DNA from: 3107 sp001483205
GTDB taxonomy: Bacteria > Pseudomonadota > Alphaproteobacteria > Rhodobacterales > Rhodobacteraceae
Length of the DNA: 64,000 bases
Direction of reading: 5' to 3'
Assembly (NCBI GenBank): GCA_964291375.2
Contig: OZ219809.1
Location: 992,001-1,056,000 of the forward strand
In this document: positions 54,970-62,813 of the stretch, piece by piece
How the letters are laid out: the number at the start of each line of letters is the position of its first letter
Position numbering within the stretch: position 1 is the first letter of the stretch
Position numbers and translations under genes: made by a program
Notes under the pieces: generated by a model
Told to the model about the DNA's origin: nothing
Databases searched by the model: none
What the model saw: the letters and a program-made list of their open reading frames with translations, nothing else

Positions 54970-55920
54970 ATGGGTCTCAATCTTGCGAAAACCGTCGTTG
55001 ATTTCCTCGCCGGCCGCTCCGAACAGAAATTCACGGCACGCCAGATTGCCGAATGGGTTTTCGAGAATTACCCAGCAGAATGCCAAGACAAAAAAGCCAA
55101 GAGCACTTTCATTCAGAGCGACGCCGACCTCGTTCAACAGCTCGTCGGGGAGATCGGATCGAAGAGGCCGGCACTACAGAAGCGAAACCCACAGATAAAG
55201 ACAACTGAAGGTCGGCCTCGCCAATACTACTGGACTGCTAAGACGGATCAAGCAGAAGTTGACGAGGTGGAAACAGAGGAGACTGATGCAACTCTTGTAT
55301 CAGGCGCGACATCGCTCAAGGAAAGCAACCTTTATCCTATCATCTCAGAATATCTTTGGTCAGAGCTTGGTGTTTATTCTAAGCGCATTGATGAGAAGAA
55401 ATCTTCAAACAAGCAGGGGCCAAGAGGCAACAAGTGGCTGTATCCTGACCTCGTCGGGATGGAGGATTTAACCGCTGATTGGCACCAAGAGATCAAGGGT
55501 GCAGTCAAGGAGTATGCGGACAAGAAAACGAAGCTGTGGTCTCTTGAGGTTAAGCTTCTTTTGAACAGATCGAATCTGCGCGAGGCTTTCTTCCAGGCTG
55601 TTTCGAATTCCTCTTGGGCCAACTTTGGATACCTCGTAGCTGCGGAGGTAGAGGGAGCCGATACCATGAAGGAACTCAGGATGCTCTTCTCGCTTCATGG
55701 GATCGGCTTGATCCAGATTGATCCAGAGAATCCCGCCGAGAGCCAGATTCTTATTCCGGCGAGGGAGCGCCTCGAAGTTGATTGGGCGACCTGCAATCGA
55801 CTGACTCGTGAAAACAAAGATTTCTTACAGTTTATCAAGCTTGTTCGCCAGTTTCACCAAACGGGAGACCCTCGTCCGAAAGATTGGGATATTTCAGAAG
55901 ATGAGCAGCTAGTGGATTGA
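54970..55920 (+). CDS. HrgA-like protein (COG2958), restriction-modification associated
   Basis: 316 residues from MGLNLAKTVVDFLAGRSEQK, with GGGGGGTGATCCG upstream. N-terminal winged-helix-like part (FTARQIAEWVFENYPAECQ), then RPRQYYWTAK, and a C-terminal half with ELGVYSKRIDEKKSSN, GNKWLYPDLVGMEDL, WSLEVKLLLNRSN and ANFGYLVAAE, which fits a PD-(D/E)XK nuclease-like fold (D...ExK). HrgA is known as a gene replacing a restriction enzyme in Helicobacter; its activity is not established. Lower GC than the core and flanking IS remnants suggest acquisition. No methyltransferase is adjacent. Confidence 0.72.
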   Translation: MGLNLAKTVVDFLAGRSEQKFTARQIAEWVFENYPAECQDKKAKSTFIQSDADLVQQLVGEIGSKRPALQKRNPQIKTTEGRPRQYYWTAKTDQAEVDEVETEETDATLVSGATSLKESNLYPIISEYLWSELGVYSKRIDEKKSSNKQGPRGNKWLYPDLVGMEDLTADWHQEIKGAVKEYADKKTKLWSLEVKLLLNRSNLREAFFQAVSNSSWANFGYLVAAEVEGADTMKELRMLFSLHGIGLIQIDPENPAESQILIPARERLEVDWATCNRLTRENKDFLQFIKLVRQFHQTGDPRPKDWDISEDEQLVD

Positions 55921-56178
55921 CTCCAACGCTTGGAACCCTCGGTTTCGTGCGGCGATGATGGCGTCGGGGTCGGCGCGCCAGATGAAGGGCTTGGGGCTCT
56001 GGTTGTGATCGGAGAGGAAGCGGTTGATGGCGGCCTGGAGGTCGACGACAGATCGGAACACGCCGTTCTTGAGGCGTCGGCGGGTCAGCTTGGCGAAGAA
56101 GCCTTCGACGGCGTTTAGCCACGAGGCCGAGGTCGGGGTGAAGTGGAAGGTCCAGCGCGGGTGTCGTTCGAACCAGTG
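55909..56178 (-). pseudogene. IS630-family transposase C-terminal fragment
   Basis: About 90 codons: HWFERHPRWTFHFTPTSASW, LNAVEGFFAKLTRRRLKNGV, and the end AARNRGFQALESIH. This is the last third of an IS630 transposase with the catalytic Glu (NAVEGFF). It breaks off where TGACCTGCCCCC begins. Its 3' end overlaps the hrgA-like stop by 12 bases. Confidence 0.85.
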
Positions 56179-56224
56179 ACCTGCCCCCTTTTCCCCCGGC
56201 ACACAAACAGCTAGACGCACCCCC

Positions 56225-57028
56225 ATGAACAGCGACCCTACCAGAGGCGGCGACCGGATCGCCAAGGTTCTGGCCCGCGCGGGCGTGGCCTCCCGGCGCG
56301 CGGCAGAGCGCATGATTGCCGACGGGCGCATCGCCGTCAACGGCCGGCAGATCACCGGCCCGGCGCTGAACGTGTCAGACAGCGACAGGATCACCGTCGA
56401 TGGCAAACCGCTGGCCGCCCCCGAACCGCCCCGGCTGTGGCTGTATCACAAGCCCCGTGGTCTGGTGACCTCTGCCCGCGACGAGAAGGGCCGCAAGACG
56501 GTGTTTGACGCCCTGCCCGGCACTCTGCCGCGGGTGATGCCGGTGGGACGGCTTGATCTGAACTCTGAGGGGCTTCTGCTGCTGACCAATGACGGCGGGG
56601 TTAAGCGGCGGCTGGAACTGCCCTCGACCGGCTGGCTGCGCCGGTATCGTGTGCGGGCGAAGGGCGCGCCGACAGAGGCGATGCTGGAGCCGCTGCGCAC
56701 GGGCCTGACGGTCGATGGTGAGGCGTTTCAGCCGATGACGGTGACAGTGGACCGCCAGCAGGGGGCGAATGCCTGGCTGACGGTGGTGCTGCGCGAGGGG
56801 CGGAACCGCGAAATCCGCCGGGCGATGGCCGGGGTGGGGCTGGAGGTGAACCGCCTGATTCGTATCGGTTATGGCCCGTTCAGGCTGGGCACGCTGAAGC
56901 CCGGTGAGGTCGAGGAAGTCAGGCCGCGCGTGGTGCGGGACCAGCTTGGCCAACCGGGTCGGGGGCCGGAGACGGGCAAGAGCCGGACACCGAAAGCGCA
57001 TAAGAGCCGGAAGCCGCCGGGCCCCTGA
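56225..57028 (+). CDS. Pseudouridine synthase, RluB/RsuA family
   Basis: 267 residues. N-terminal S4 RNA-binding domain (RIAKVLARAGVASRRAAERM), then the catalytic Asp in PVGRLDLNSEGLLLLTND and the C-terminal LREGRNREIRRAM. Modifies 23S (RluB) or 16S (RsuA) rRNA; RluB is more likely from length and the C-terminal basic tail. Short upstream sequence; the start follows CACCCCC, so the ribosome site is weak, and an alternative start farther in (MIADGR) is unlikely. Confidence 0.9.
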   Translation: MNSDPTRGGDRIAKVLARAGVASRRAAERMIADGRIAVNGRQITGPALNVSDSDRITVDGKPLAAPEPPRLWLYHKPRGLVTSARDEKGRKTVFDALPGTLPRVMPVGRLDLNSEGLLLLTNDGGVKRRLELPSTGWLRRYRVRAKGAPTEAMLEPLRTGLTVDGEAFQPMTVTVDRQQGANAWLTVVLREGRNREIRRAMAGVGLEVNRLIRIGYGPFRLGTLKPGEVEEVRPRVVRDQLGQPGRGPETGKSRTPKAHKSRKPPGP

Positions 57029-57277
57029 AAGATTTCTGCATAGTGATGTATCGGCGGCCACCCCCCTGCCCGGTTGAAAAATACGTCAGAAGCACTGCCC
57101 TTATCCGCGGATAAGCCCCGGCCCGGCATATCCCTGCCATGGCCCGGCGGAAGGGTCCATCCAAGCCGCGTCCGCCCCGTGCCGGACGCAAAACCTTATC
57201 CGCGGATAAGCCTCGGCCCCTTGAGGGCCGGATGTGGCCCCTGTTTCTTTCCCGGAAGGTCAACCGAGTCACCGGAA

Positions 57278-57367
57278 AAGACCTCTGCATATTGGCCTAA
57301 GCCGGGCGGGAACAGGGCCGGGACTTGGACTCAAAGTCCGGGCGTCAGGTTATACGTCAGAGGTCTT
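57278..57367. repeat. 90-bp inverted-end element
   Basis: Left AAGACCTCTGCATATTGGCC, right TACGTCAGAGGTCTT; the middle GGGCCGGGACTTGGACTCAA recurs at 26303-26360 and near 58555. A short version of the 212-bp elements. Confidence 0.7.
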
Positions 57368-57540
57368 GCCCTTATCTGCGGATAAGCCCCGGCCCGGCAC
57401 ATCCCTAAGACCTCTGCATAATGGCGCATAGACGGCCAAACCACCCGTCCGGCGGAACGCCGGGCGCTGCCCTTCGGACGGGTCGCGCATCTGTCCCGGC
57501 AAGGCATATGCCCCCAGCCCCCCCTTATCCGCGGATAAGG

Positions 57541-57781
57541 TCAACATCTCTGACCTATTGGCGCGTCGGCGGACTGTCAGGGGGACAGGTCATCACCCCT
57601 GCCGCTTATCCGCGGATAAGGGCAGCACTTCTGACATATTGGCGCGTCGGCGGACTGTCAGGGGGACAGGTCATCACCCCTGCCGCTTATCCGCGGATAA
57701 GGTCAACATCTCTGACCTATTGGCGCGTCGGCGGACTGTCAGGGGACAGGTCATCACCCCTGCCGCTTATCCGCGGGTAAG
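57541..57781. repeat. Three tandem 81-bp units
   Basis: Each unit reads TGACCTATTGGCGCGTCGGC or near it, then GGACTGTCAGGGGGACAGG, then TCATCACCCCTGCCG and a palindrome. Unit 2 starts GCAGCACTTCTGACATATTGG, and unit 3 lacks one G. A transcript or protein was not inferred. Confidence 0.93.
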
Positions 57782-57856
57782 CCCCAACCTTATCCGCGGA
57801 TAAGCTGCGCGCCCCCTTGCCGGGCCGGACACGGCGTTTCGGGGCATCCGCGCCCC

Positions 57857-58294
57857 TCACGGCGCATCATCGTCAAGCACCTTCTCCATCGCGTCGATCA
57901 TCCGGCGCAATCTGGCAATGTTCCGCTTGTCCACGGCGGCATTCACGATCAGCATATTGTCACGGATGGTCACGCCGAGGTCATTGGACCTGAGCGGCGT
58001 GCCCGGCCCTCTCGGATCCTGCACCGCCTCGCCCGTGGCCCCGCCGCCCTCATATGCGCCGGTTTCCTCGGACAGGCCCGGCACCGACTGCGCCGGAACC
58101 GCATACCCGGTGACTTCGGATATGGCGATCATCTCGGACGCCGAAATCGCCCGCGTCCCCGCGACCATTTTATTGACCTTGGAGCGATACATGGGCCTGC
58201 CGAGCCTCTCGCCCAACTCTTCAGCGAGCCGGGCCTGGTTCAGGCCGCTGTGATCAAGCGCATCCCGCAACCACTGGCTGAGATTCCTGTTCAT
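57857..58294 (-). CDS. XRE-family helix-turn-helix regulator
   Basis: 145 residues from MNRNLSQWLRDALDHSGLNQ; the HTH is QARLAEELGERLGRPMYRSK then VNKMVAGTRAISASEMI. The C-terminal half (VTIRDNMLIVNAAVDKRNI, RRMIDAMEKVLDDD) may be a sensor or dimer domain. Start chosen for the HTH spacing; 22 codons upstream are in frame but unlikely. The target is unknown. Neighbours on both sides are repeats. Confidence 0.75.
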   Translation of the reverse strand: MNRNLSQWLRDALDHSGLNQARLAEELGERLGRPMYRSKVNKMVAGTRAISASEMIAISEVTGYAVPAQSVPGLSEETGAYEGGGATGEAVQDPRGPGTPLRSNDLGVTIRDNMLIVNAAVDKRNIARLRRMIDAMEKVLDDDAP

Positions 58295-58680
58295 ACATGT
58301 CCATTTCAAACGCGAAACCGCCGCCGGGTGCCGGGCGGACACCGGCGGGGCAACCTTCATGCCCTGATGCGCAAACCGGACGGTCGCGCGAGGGGGATGA
58401 TACCCCGATGACGGTGCGGCTCACAAGCCCCCGTCACCGGGGCAGATGCGCGAACAGTCCGAAAGGCCGCGTCCGGCCCGCAAGGGGGGCGCGAACGCGC
58501 CACCCCGGTGGGGGGCGGGACGGCGCGGCCCGGTCTTGCGACCGGGCGGGATCAGGGCCGGGGCTTGAACTCAAAATCCGGGCGTCAGGCTATGACCGGG
58601 GGGCCGGGGCCGCCGGTTTTCTGCCCGCCCGCCCGCTTTTTGTCTTGTTCACAATGGCCCATGCCTGATAGACGGGCGGC
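58295..58680. repeat. Repeat-rich gap between XRE gene and tRNA-Ser
   Basis: 386 bp. Contains GGCAGATGCGCGAACAGTCC followed by GAAAGGCCGCGTCCGG (about 58438-58475) and GGGATCAGGGCCGGGGC with TCAAAATCCGGGCGTCAGG (58548-58597); each recurs in the gaps at 10.4, 22.0, 26.3 and 57.3 kb. No gene recognised. Confidence 0.7.
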
Positions 58681-58770
58681 GGAGACGTGGCCGAGCGGTC
58701 GAAGGCGCTCCCCTGCTAAGGGAGTAGGCGGGAAACCGCCTCGAGGGTTCGAATCCCTTCGTCTCCGCCA
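58681..58770 (+). tRNA. tRNA-Ser(GCT)
   Basis: 90 nt with encoded CCA. Acceptor GGAGACG/CGTCTCC, D arm GGCCGAGCGGTCGAAGGC, anticodon stem CTCCC/GGGAG with anticodon GCT, a long variable arm TAGGCGGGAAACCGCCTC typical of Ser, and T arm GAGGGTTCGAATCCCTT. It is followed by an AAGACCTCTGCATG end motif at 58782. Confidence 0.97.
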
Positions 58771-58885
58771 TCTGCAATTTTAAGACCTCTGCATGACGCG
58801 CGTATGGGCAGAGGCCATCCGATCCCGGCCCCCTACCCCCGCAAAAGCGTTTTTCCGCACCCCGAAGAACCGCCCTGCCCGGACC

Positions 58886-59311
58886 TTATTCGGCGTTTGT
58901 ATCCGCGTCTTGAGCAGAAACCCGCGCCTTATCAGCGGCCCCTTTCGCCTCTGCATCCCGGTCAACAAGCTCGACAATCGCCATCGGGGCCATGTCGCCA
59001 TAGCGGAACCCGGCCTTCAGCACCCGCACACAGCCGCCGTTGCGTTCCTTATACCGCGGCCCCAGAACGGCGAACAGCTTGGCAACATGGGCGTCCTGCT
59101 TCAGACGGCTCACCGCCTGCCGCCGGGCATGAAGATCACCGCGCTTGCCCAGTGTGATCAGCTTCTCGACCACGGATTTCAACTCGCGCGCTTTTGGCAG
59201 CGTGGTCTTGATCTGCTCATGCTCAATCAGCGACCCGGCCATATTGGCAAGCAGCGCCTTGCGGTGTTCGTGGGTGCGGTTGAGGCGGCGATGGCCTTTG
59301 GCGTGACGCAT
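58886..59311 (-). CDS. rplQ: 50S ribosomal protein L17
   Basis: 141 residues, start MRHAKGHRRLNRTHEHRKAL. Conserved TTLPKARELKSVVEKLITLG is visible. A C-terminal extension (VDRDAEAKGAADKARVSAQD) is common in alphaproteobacteria. Last gene of the alpha operon, 145 bases after rpoA. Confidence 0.97.
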   Translation of the reverse strand: MRHAKGHRRLNRTHEHRKALLANMAGSLIEHEQIKTTLPKARELKSVVEKLITLGKRGDLHARRQAVSRLKQDAHVAKLFAVLGPRYKERNGGCVRVLKAGFRYGDMAPMAIVELVDRDAEAKGAADKARVSAQDADTNAE

Positions 59312-59456
59312 TTTCCTACTCCGTTCGTTTATGCTTTGTCCGGCGACCGATGCGTGTCAGCCGCTCTCCCTGGGGCACGGATGCGCCCGATGCTTCCCCG
59401 CCACATGCGGGCATTTCGCAAGGGGCCGACAGGACTGCGGCCCCCCGCTGACAGCC

Positions 59457-60473
59457 TCAGAACTGATCCTCGAATTTCTTGGTCAGATATTCGATGTTTT
59501 CCGGCGGCCATTCCTCGACATCCATACCCAGATGCAGCCCCATACCGGACAACACGCTCTTGATCTCGTTCAGCGATTTGCGACCGAAATTCGGTGTGCG
59601 CAGCATCTCGGCCTCGGTCTTCTGGATCAGATCGCCGATATAGACGATGTTGTCGTTCTTCAGGCAGTTGGCAGAGCGGACGGACAGCTCCAGCTCATCG
59701 ACCTTTTTCAGAAGCAGCGGGTTGAACTCCAGCCCGTCGCCCTCTTCCTGACGCCCGGCGGCTTCCGGCTCATCAAAGTTGACGAAAATCGAAAGCTGGT
59801 CCTGAAGGATGCGGGCGGCAAACGCCACCGCGTCATCCGGGGTGACAGAGCCGTCGGTCTCCAGTTTCAGGTTCAGCTTGTCATAATCCAGCACCTGGCC
59901 TTCGCGGGTGGGTTGCACATCATAGCTGACCTTGCGCACGGGCGAGTAGATGGCATCAATCGGGATCAGCCCGATCGGGGCATCCTCGGGCTTGTTCTTT
60001 TCGGCAGAGACATATCCCTTGCCGGTGTTCACGGTCAGCTCCATGAACAGGTTTGCCCCTTCGTCCAGATGACAGATGACATGATCCCGGTTGAGGATTT
60101 CGATGCCCGCGCTTTCCGAGATGTCGCCCGCGGTCACCACCGAGGGGCCGTTGGCGGAAACCGACAGGCGTTTCGGCCCCTCAACCTCCATGCGCAGCGC
60201 GACGCCCTTGAGGTTCAGAACGATGTCGGTCACGTCTTCGCGCACCCCGGCGACCGAGGAAAACTCGTGCAGAACATTGTCGATCTGGACGCTGGTGATC
60301 GCGGCCCCCTGAAGCGAGCTCATCAGGATGCGGCGCAGCGCATTGCCAAGGGTCAGGCCAAAGCCGCGCTCCAGCGGCTCGGCAATCACCGTGGCCTGGC
60401 GGGCAGGGTCGTTGCCGGGCCTGATGTCCAGTTGGGTGGGCTTGATGAGTTCTTGCCAGTTCTTGTGGATCAT
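59457..60473 (-). CDS. rpoA: RNA polymerase alpha subunit
   Basis: 338 residues from MIHKNWQELIKPTQLDI. Alpha-NTD with GFGLTLGNALRRILMSSLQG; alpha-CTD with LELSVRSANCLKNDNI and LRTPNFGRKSLNEIKSVL. The 36 codons upstream in frame are not RpoA-like. Assembles the polymerase core and contacts UP elements and activators such as NtrC. Confidence 0.98.
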   Translation of the reverse strand: MIHKNWQELIKPTQLDIRPGNDPARQATVIAEPLERGFGLTLGNALRRILMSSLQGAAITSVQIDNVLHEFSSVAGVREDVTDIVLNLKGVALRMEVEGPKRLSVSANGPSVVTAGDISESAGIEILNRDHVICHLDEGANLFMELTVNTGKGYVSAEKNKPEDAPIGLIPIDAIYSPVRKVSYDVQPTREGQVLDYDKLNLKLETDGSVTPDDAVAFAARILQDQLSIFVNFDEPEAAGRQEEGDGLEFNPLLLKKVDELELSVRSANCLKNDNIVYIGDLIQKTEAEMLRTPNFGRKSLNEIKSVLSGMGLHLGMDVEEWPPENIEYLTKKFEDQF

Positions 60474-60586
60474 GTGTGTCGCCTCCATACCTGTTTCCGG
60501 GCCATGACCGAGCCCGAAAATGCCCGAGGGTCGAATTGACGGTCCCGGGCCATGCGCGCGCAAGACCCGGGGGTGCAGCAAAGATG

Positions 60587-60976
60587 TCAGACGCGGCGGC
60601 GCTTTGGCGGGCGGCAGCCGTTATGGGCAATCGGGGTTACATCGCGGATCGCGGTGATGCTGAAGCCAACCGCGGCCAGGGCGCGCAACGCGCTTTCGCG
60701 GCCGGAACCCGGCCCCTGCACCTCGATCTCCAGGGTTTTCACCCCGTGCTCCTGCGCCTTACGCCCGGCGTCCTCTGCCGCCATCTGCGCGGCGTAGGGG
60801 GTCGATTTGCGCGATCCCTTGAACCCCATCGCCCCGGCGGACGACCAGGCAATCGCATTGCCCTGCACGTCGGAGATCAGGATTTTGGTGTTGTTGAACG
60901 AGCTGTTCACATGGGCAACGCCGGTCGCAATGTTCTTGCGCTCCTTGCGTTTCAGACGGGCCTTGTCACGCGCCAT
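60587..60976 (-). CDS. rpsK: 30S ribosomal protein S11
   Basis: 129 residues, with HVNSSFNNTKILISDVQGN, GRKAQEHGVKTLEIEVQGPG and the end HNGCRPPKRRRV. Lies 12 bases after rpsM and about 110 before rpoA, as usual in the alpha operon. Confidence 0.98.
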   Translation of the reverse strand: MARDKARLKRKERKNIATGVAHVNSSFNNTKILISDVQGNAIAWSSAGAMGFKGSRKSTPYAAQMAAEDAGRKAQEHGVKTLEIEVQGPGSGRESALRALAAVGFSITAIRDVTPIAHNGCRPPKRRRV

Positions 60977-60988
60977 TGCGGGTTCCCC

Positions 60989-61357
60989 TTACTTCTTCTT
61001 GCCGGCAATCGGTTTCGCCGGACCCTTGCGCGTGCGCGCATTGGTGTGGGTGCGCTGGCCCCGAACCGGCAGGTTGCGGCGGTGACGCAGGCCGCGATAG
61101 CAGCCGAGGTCCATCAGGCGCTTGATGTTCATCTGAACGTCGCGGCGCAGGTCGCCCTCGACAGAGTGGTTGGCGTCGATATATTCGCGGATTGCCATGA
61201 TTTCCGCGTCGCTGAGTTCGTTCACGCGACGGGATTGTTCGACATGCACGGCGTCGCAGATGGCGCGGGCCGAGGCGTGGCCGATGCCGGTGATGTAGGT
61301 CAGAGAGATCGGCACCCGCTTGTTGGTCGGGATGTTTACGCCGGCGATACGTGCCAC
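60989..61357 (-). CDS. rpsM: 30S ribosomal protein S13
   Basis: 122 residues with a GTG start (VARIAGVNIPTNKRV), preceded by AAAGGACAAAGG. Family features: LTYITGIGHASARAI, GDLRRDVQMNIKRLMDLG, GLRHRRNLPVRGQRTHTNAR and the end KPIAGKKK. secY and adk, which usually precede it, are not here; upstream are a hairpin and unrelated small genes. Confidence 0.97.
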   Translation of the reverse strand: MARIAGVNIPTNKRVPISLTYITGIGHASARAICDAVHVEQSRRVNELSDAEIMAIREYIDANHSVEGDLRRDVQMNIKRLMDLGCYRGLRHRRNLPVRGQRTHTNARTRKGPAKPIAGKKK

Positions 61358-61414
61358 GTTCCTTTGTCCTTTCGTTGCGGTTCCGTAACCCCAGAACCTT
61401 TTTTCACAACACAA

Positions 61415-61439
61415 GCCCGAAGGCATCATGCCTGCGGGC
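61415..61439 (-). terminator. Hairpin upstream of rpsM
   Basis: Minus strand GCCCGCAGGCATGATGCCTT then CGGGC, an 11-bp stem with one mismatch, followed by TTGTGTTGTG. It could be the terminator of a former upstream gene such as adk, or part of the alpha operon leader. The surrounding 61358-61579 holds no gene. Confidence 0.45.
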
Positions 61440-61579
61440 CGCTGCTGAACCGGAGTGCTGATCGGGCGCGGATGGTGATTCGCCCGCGAGTCCCTGCCGG
61501 GAAGGGAGCCAATTAGGGGGTTTCGGGGGGGGCGTCAAGGGGCGTGTGGACAGTTTGTCGGTTTGTCTGGTTTGGGGGG

Positions 61580-61894
61580 TTATTTGTCGGTGTTTCTGTC
61601 TTTGCCCGGCTTCCCGCCGAGCATTCTTCCAAACCATGACGTGTCGGAAAACTCGCCCTTGAGAATGGTTCTGAGGACGTGGGAAACGCCAAGCAGAATC
61701 GCCACGAACATGAATGATTGCCACCACCCCAATTCGACCAGAGTAAAAGCCGCCGCAATAACCAGCACGATTGCCACTACCGATGCAAAGAATATGCCAA
61801 ACCGCTCGGTGTTGTGCTCTATGAGCACGATTTTTAAGCGATCATTCGTGATCTTATCAGCCAATTCCGGGTGGTTGTCCGCAAGTTTTTTCAA
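61580..61894 (-). CDS. DUF2335-like membrane protein, possibly truncated
   Basis: 104 residues from a TTG start. Sequence LADNHPELADKITNDRLK, then HNTERFGIFFASVVAIVLVI and SFMFVAILLGVSHVLR, two membrane helices, as in DUF2335 proteins. The frame stays open upstream to about 61978 (DRDYHITIHGDAHFAPNDIAE) without ATG, so the natural N terminus, normally longer, may have been lost. No function is known. Confidence 0.55.
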   Translation of the reverse strand: MKKLADNHPELADKITNDRLKIVLIEHNTERFGIFFASVVAIVLVIAAAFTLVELGWWQSFMFVAILLGVSHVLRTILKGEFSDTSWFGRMLGGKPGKDRNTDK

Positions 61895-61993
61895 CTCCGC
61901 GATGTCATTCGGAGCAAAATGCGCATCACCGTGGATTGTAATATGATAATCGCGGTCAGCCGCCGCCCGCCAGCCGCATGTTTATGGCTTACA

Positions 61994-62176
61994 TCAGGCG
62001 GTTTGGTCATGCTGCTTCGCGCACTTCACCTTGACGACCATGACGCCACGGGGCTTTTCATCGGAACGCTTGGTTTGGGCTTTCCCGTAGAGCATTCCGG
62101 TAACTGCACGACGAATGGGCTTCATAAGCAGCACTTCATCCACGCCGCGCGCAAAAGCATCAGGATTGATTCTCAT
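61994..62176 (-). CDS. Small hypothetical protein
   Basis: 60 residues from MRINPDAFARGVDEVLLMKP, with AACAGGCAAC upstream. Basic C-terminal half (GKAQTKRSDEKPRGVMVVKV). Not recognised. Upstream of the DUF2335-like gene on the same strand, about 100 bases away. The AT-rich 62177-62230 may hold the promoter. Confidence 0.5.
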   Translation of the reverse strand: MRINPDAFARGVDEVLLMKPIRRAVTGMLYGKAQTKRSDEKPRGVMVVKVKCAKQHDQTA

Positions 62177-62287
62177 ATCGTTGCCTGTTGTCAGATACTT
62201 AAAAAAAGTTAGAGAATAAACCAGCAAAAAGCAAGGCTGAAAAGTTCATAACGCCTGCAAGCCTCGTCAAATTCTCTGCAAACCTCG

Positions 62288-62773
62288 TCAAACGCCGGTC
62301 GTTCCCCCTTCGGACCTATCCACCCTATCCGCCCCCCGCACCGCCTGATCAAACGCCTCCAGACTGGCCTCCAGCGCCAGCATGATAGAGCCATGGCGGT
62401 TCCTGTAGTCCCGCGCCGGGATCAGGCTCTCCAACCCGTCGAACGGCGCATCCGGCACCGGCCCCCCCTCTGTCAGCATGGCCAGAAGCTGATCCCGCGC
62501 CGCCCTGATCTGATCCCGCGAACAGCCGACGATATTGCCCCCCACCACCGAGGCCGCCGCCTGCCCCAACGCGCAGGCTTTCACATCCTGCCCGTAATCG
62601 GTGACAACCCCGCCCTGCACCGTCATCCCCACGGTCACGCTCGACCCGCACAGCGGCGCGCGGCGTCTGACCGTCGCCCCCGGTTCCGGCAGAGGCTCCG
62701 CCCGCGGCATATCCGCCGCCAGTGCCAGAATCCGGGTCGAATAGAGGGCGATCAGATCGGCATCGGCATTCAT
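62288..62773 (-). CDS. NifU/IscU-like Fe-S scaffold protein
   Basis: 161 residues from MNADADLIALYSTRILALAA. The three Cys of the scaffold are visible: RRAPLCGSSVTV, KACALGQAAASV and GNIVGCSRDQIRA. In GC-rich alphaproteobacteria such proteins are often called iron-sulfur cluster assembly scaffold. The gene is divergent from hisI over 40 bases. The second Cys lacks the neighbouring Cys present in some SufU proteins. Confidence 0.8.
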   Translation of the reverse strand: MNADADLIALYSTRILALAADMPRAEPLPEPGATVRRRAPLCGSSVTVGMTVQGGVVTDYGQDVKACALGQAAASVVGGNIVGCSRDQIRAARDQLLAMLTEGGPVPDAPFDGLESLIPARDYRNRHGSIMLALEASLEAFDQAVRGADRVDRSEGGTTGV

Positions 62774-62813
62774 GGGTTTTCCTCTGCGCCAGTGTGACCT
62801 AAATAGGCGGTGA

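Larger units (their letters stand above)
57029..57856. repeat. Repeat cluster: eight palindromes and tandem 81-bp units
   Basis: 828 bp without a gene. Palindromes of core TTATCCGCGGATAA at 57100, 57195, 57371 (variant), 57524, 57605, 57686, 57766 (variant) and 57789. A 90-bp inverted-end element at 57278-57367 (AAGACCTCTGCAT...CAGAGGTCTT). A CTCTGCATAATGGCG end at 57407. Tandem units 57541-57621, 57622-57702, 57703-57781 as below. This is the densest repeat cluster in the window. Confidence 0.9.

Noticed and set aside
36325..56200. Idea that tRNA-Met marks the border of a CRISPR-bearing genomic island
   Set aside because: The tRNA 3' end faces left, away from the CRISPR locus; no integrase and no repeat of the tRNA 3' end was seen on the right side.
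57029..57856. Idea that the palindrome cluster is a replication origin
   Set aside because: TTATCC half-sites are only half a DnaA box, there is no dnaA, parAB, hemE, repABC or similar gene nearby, and the same palindrome is scattered in other gaps.
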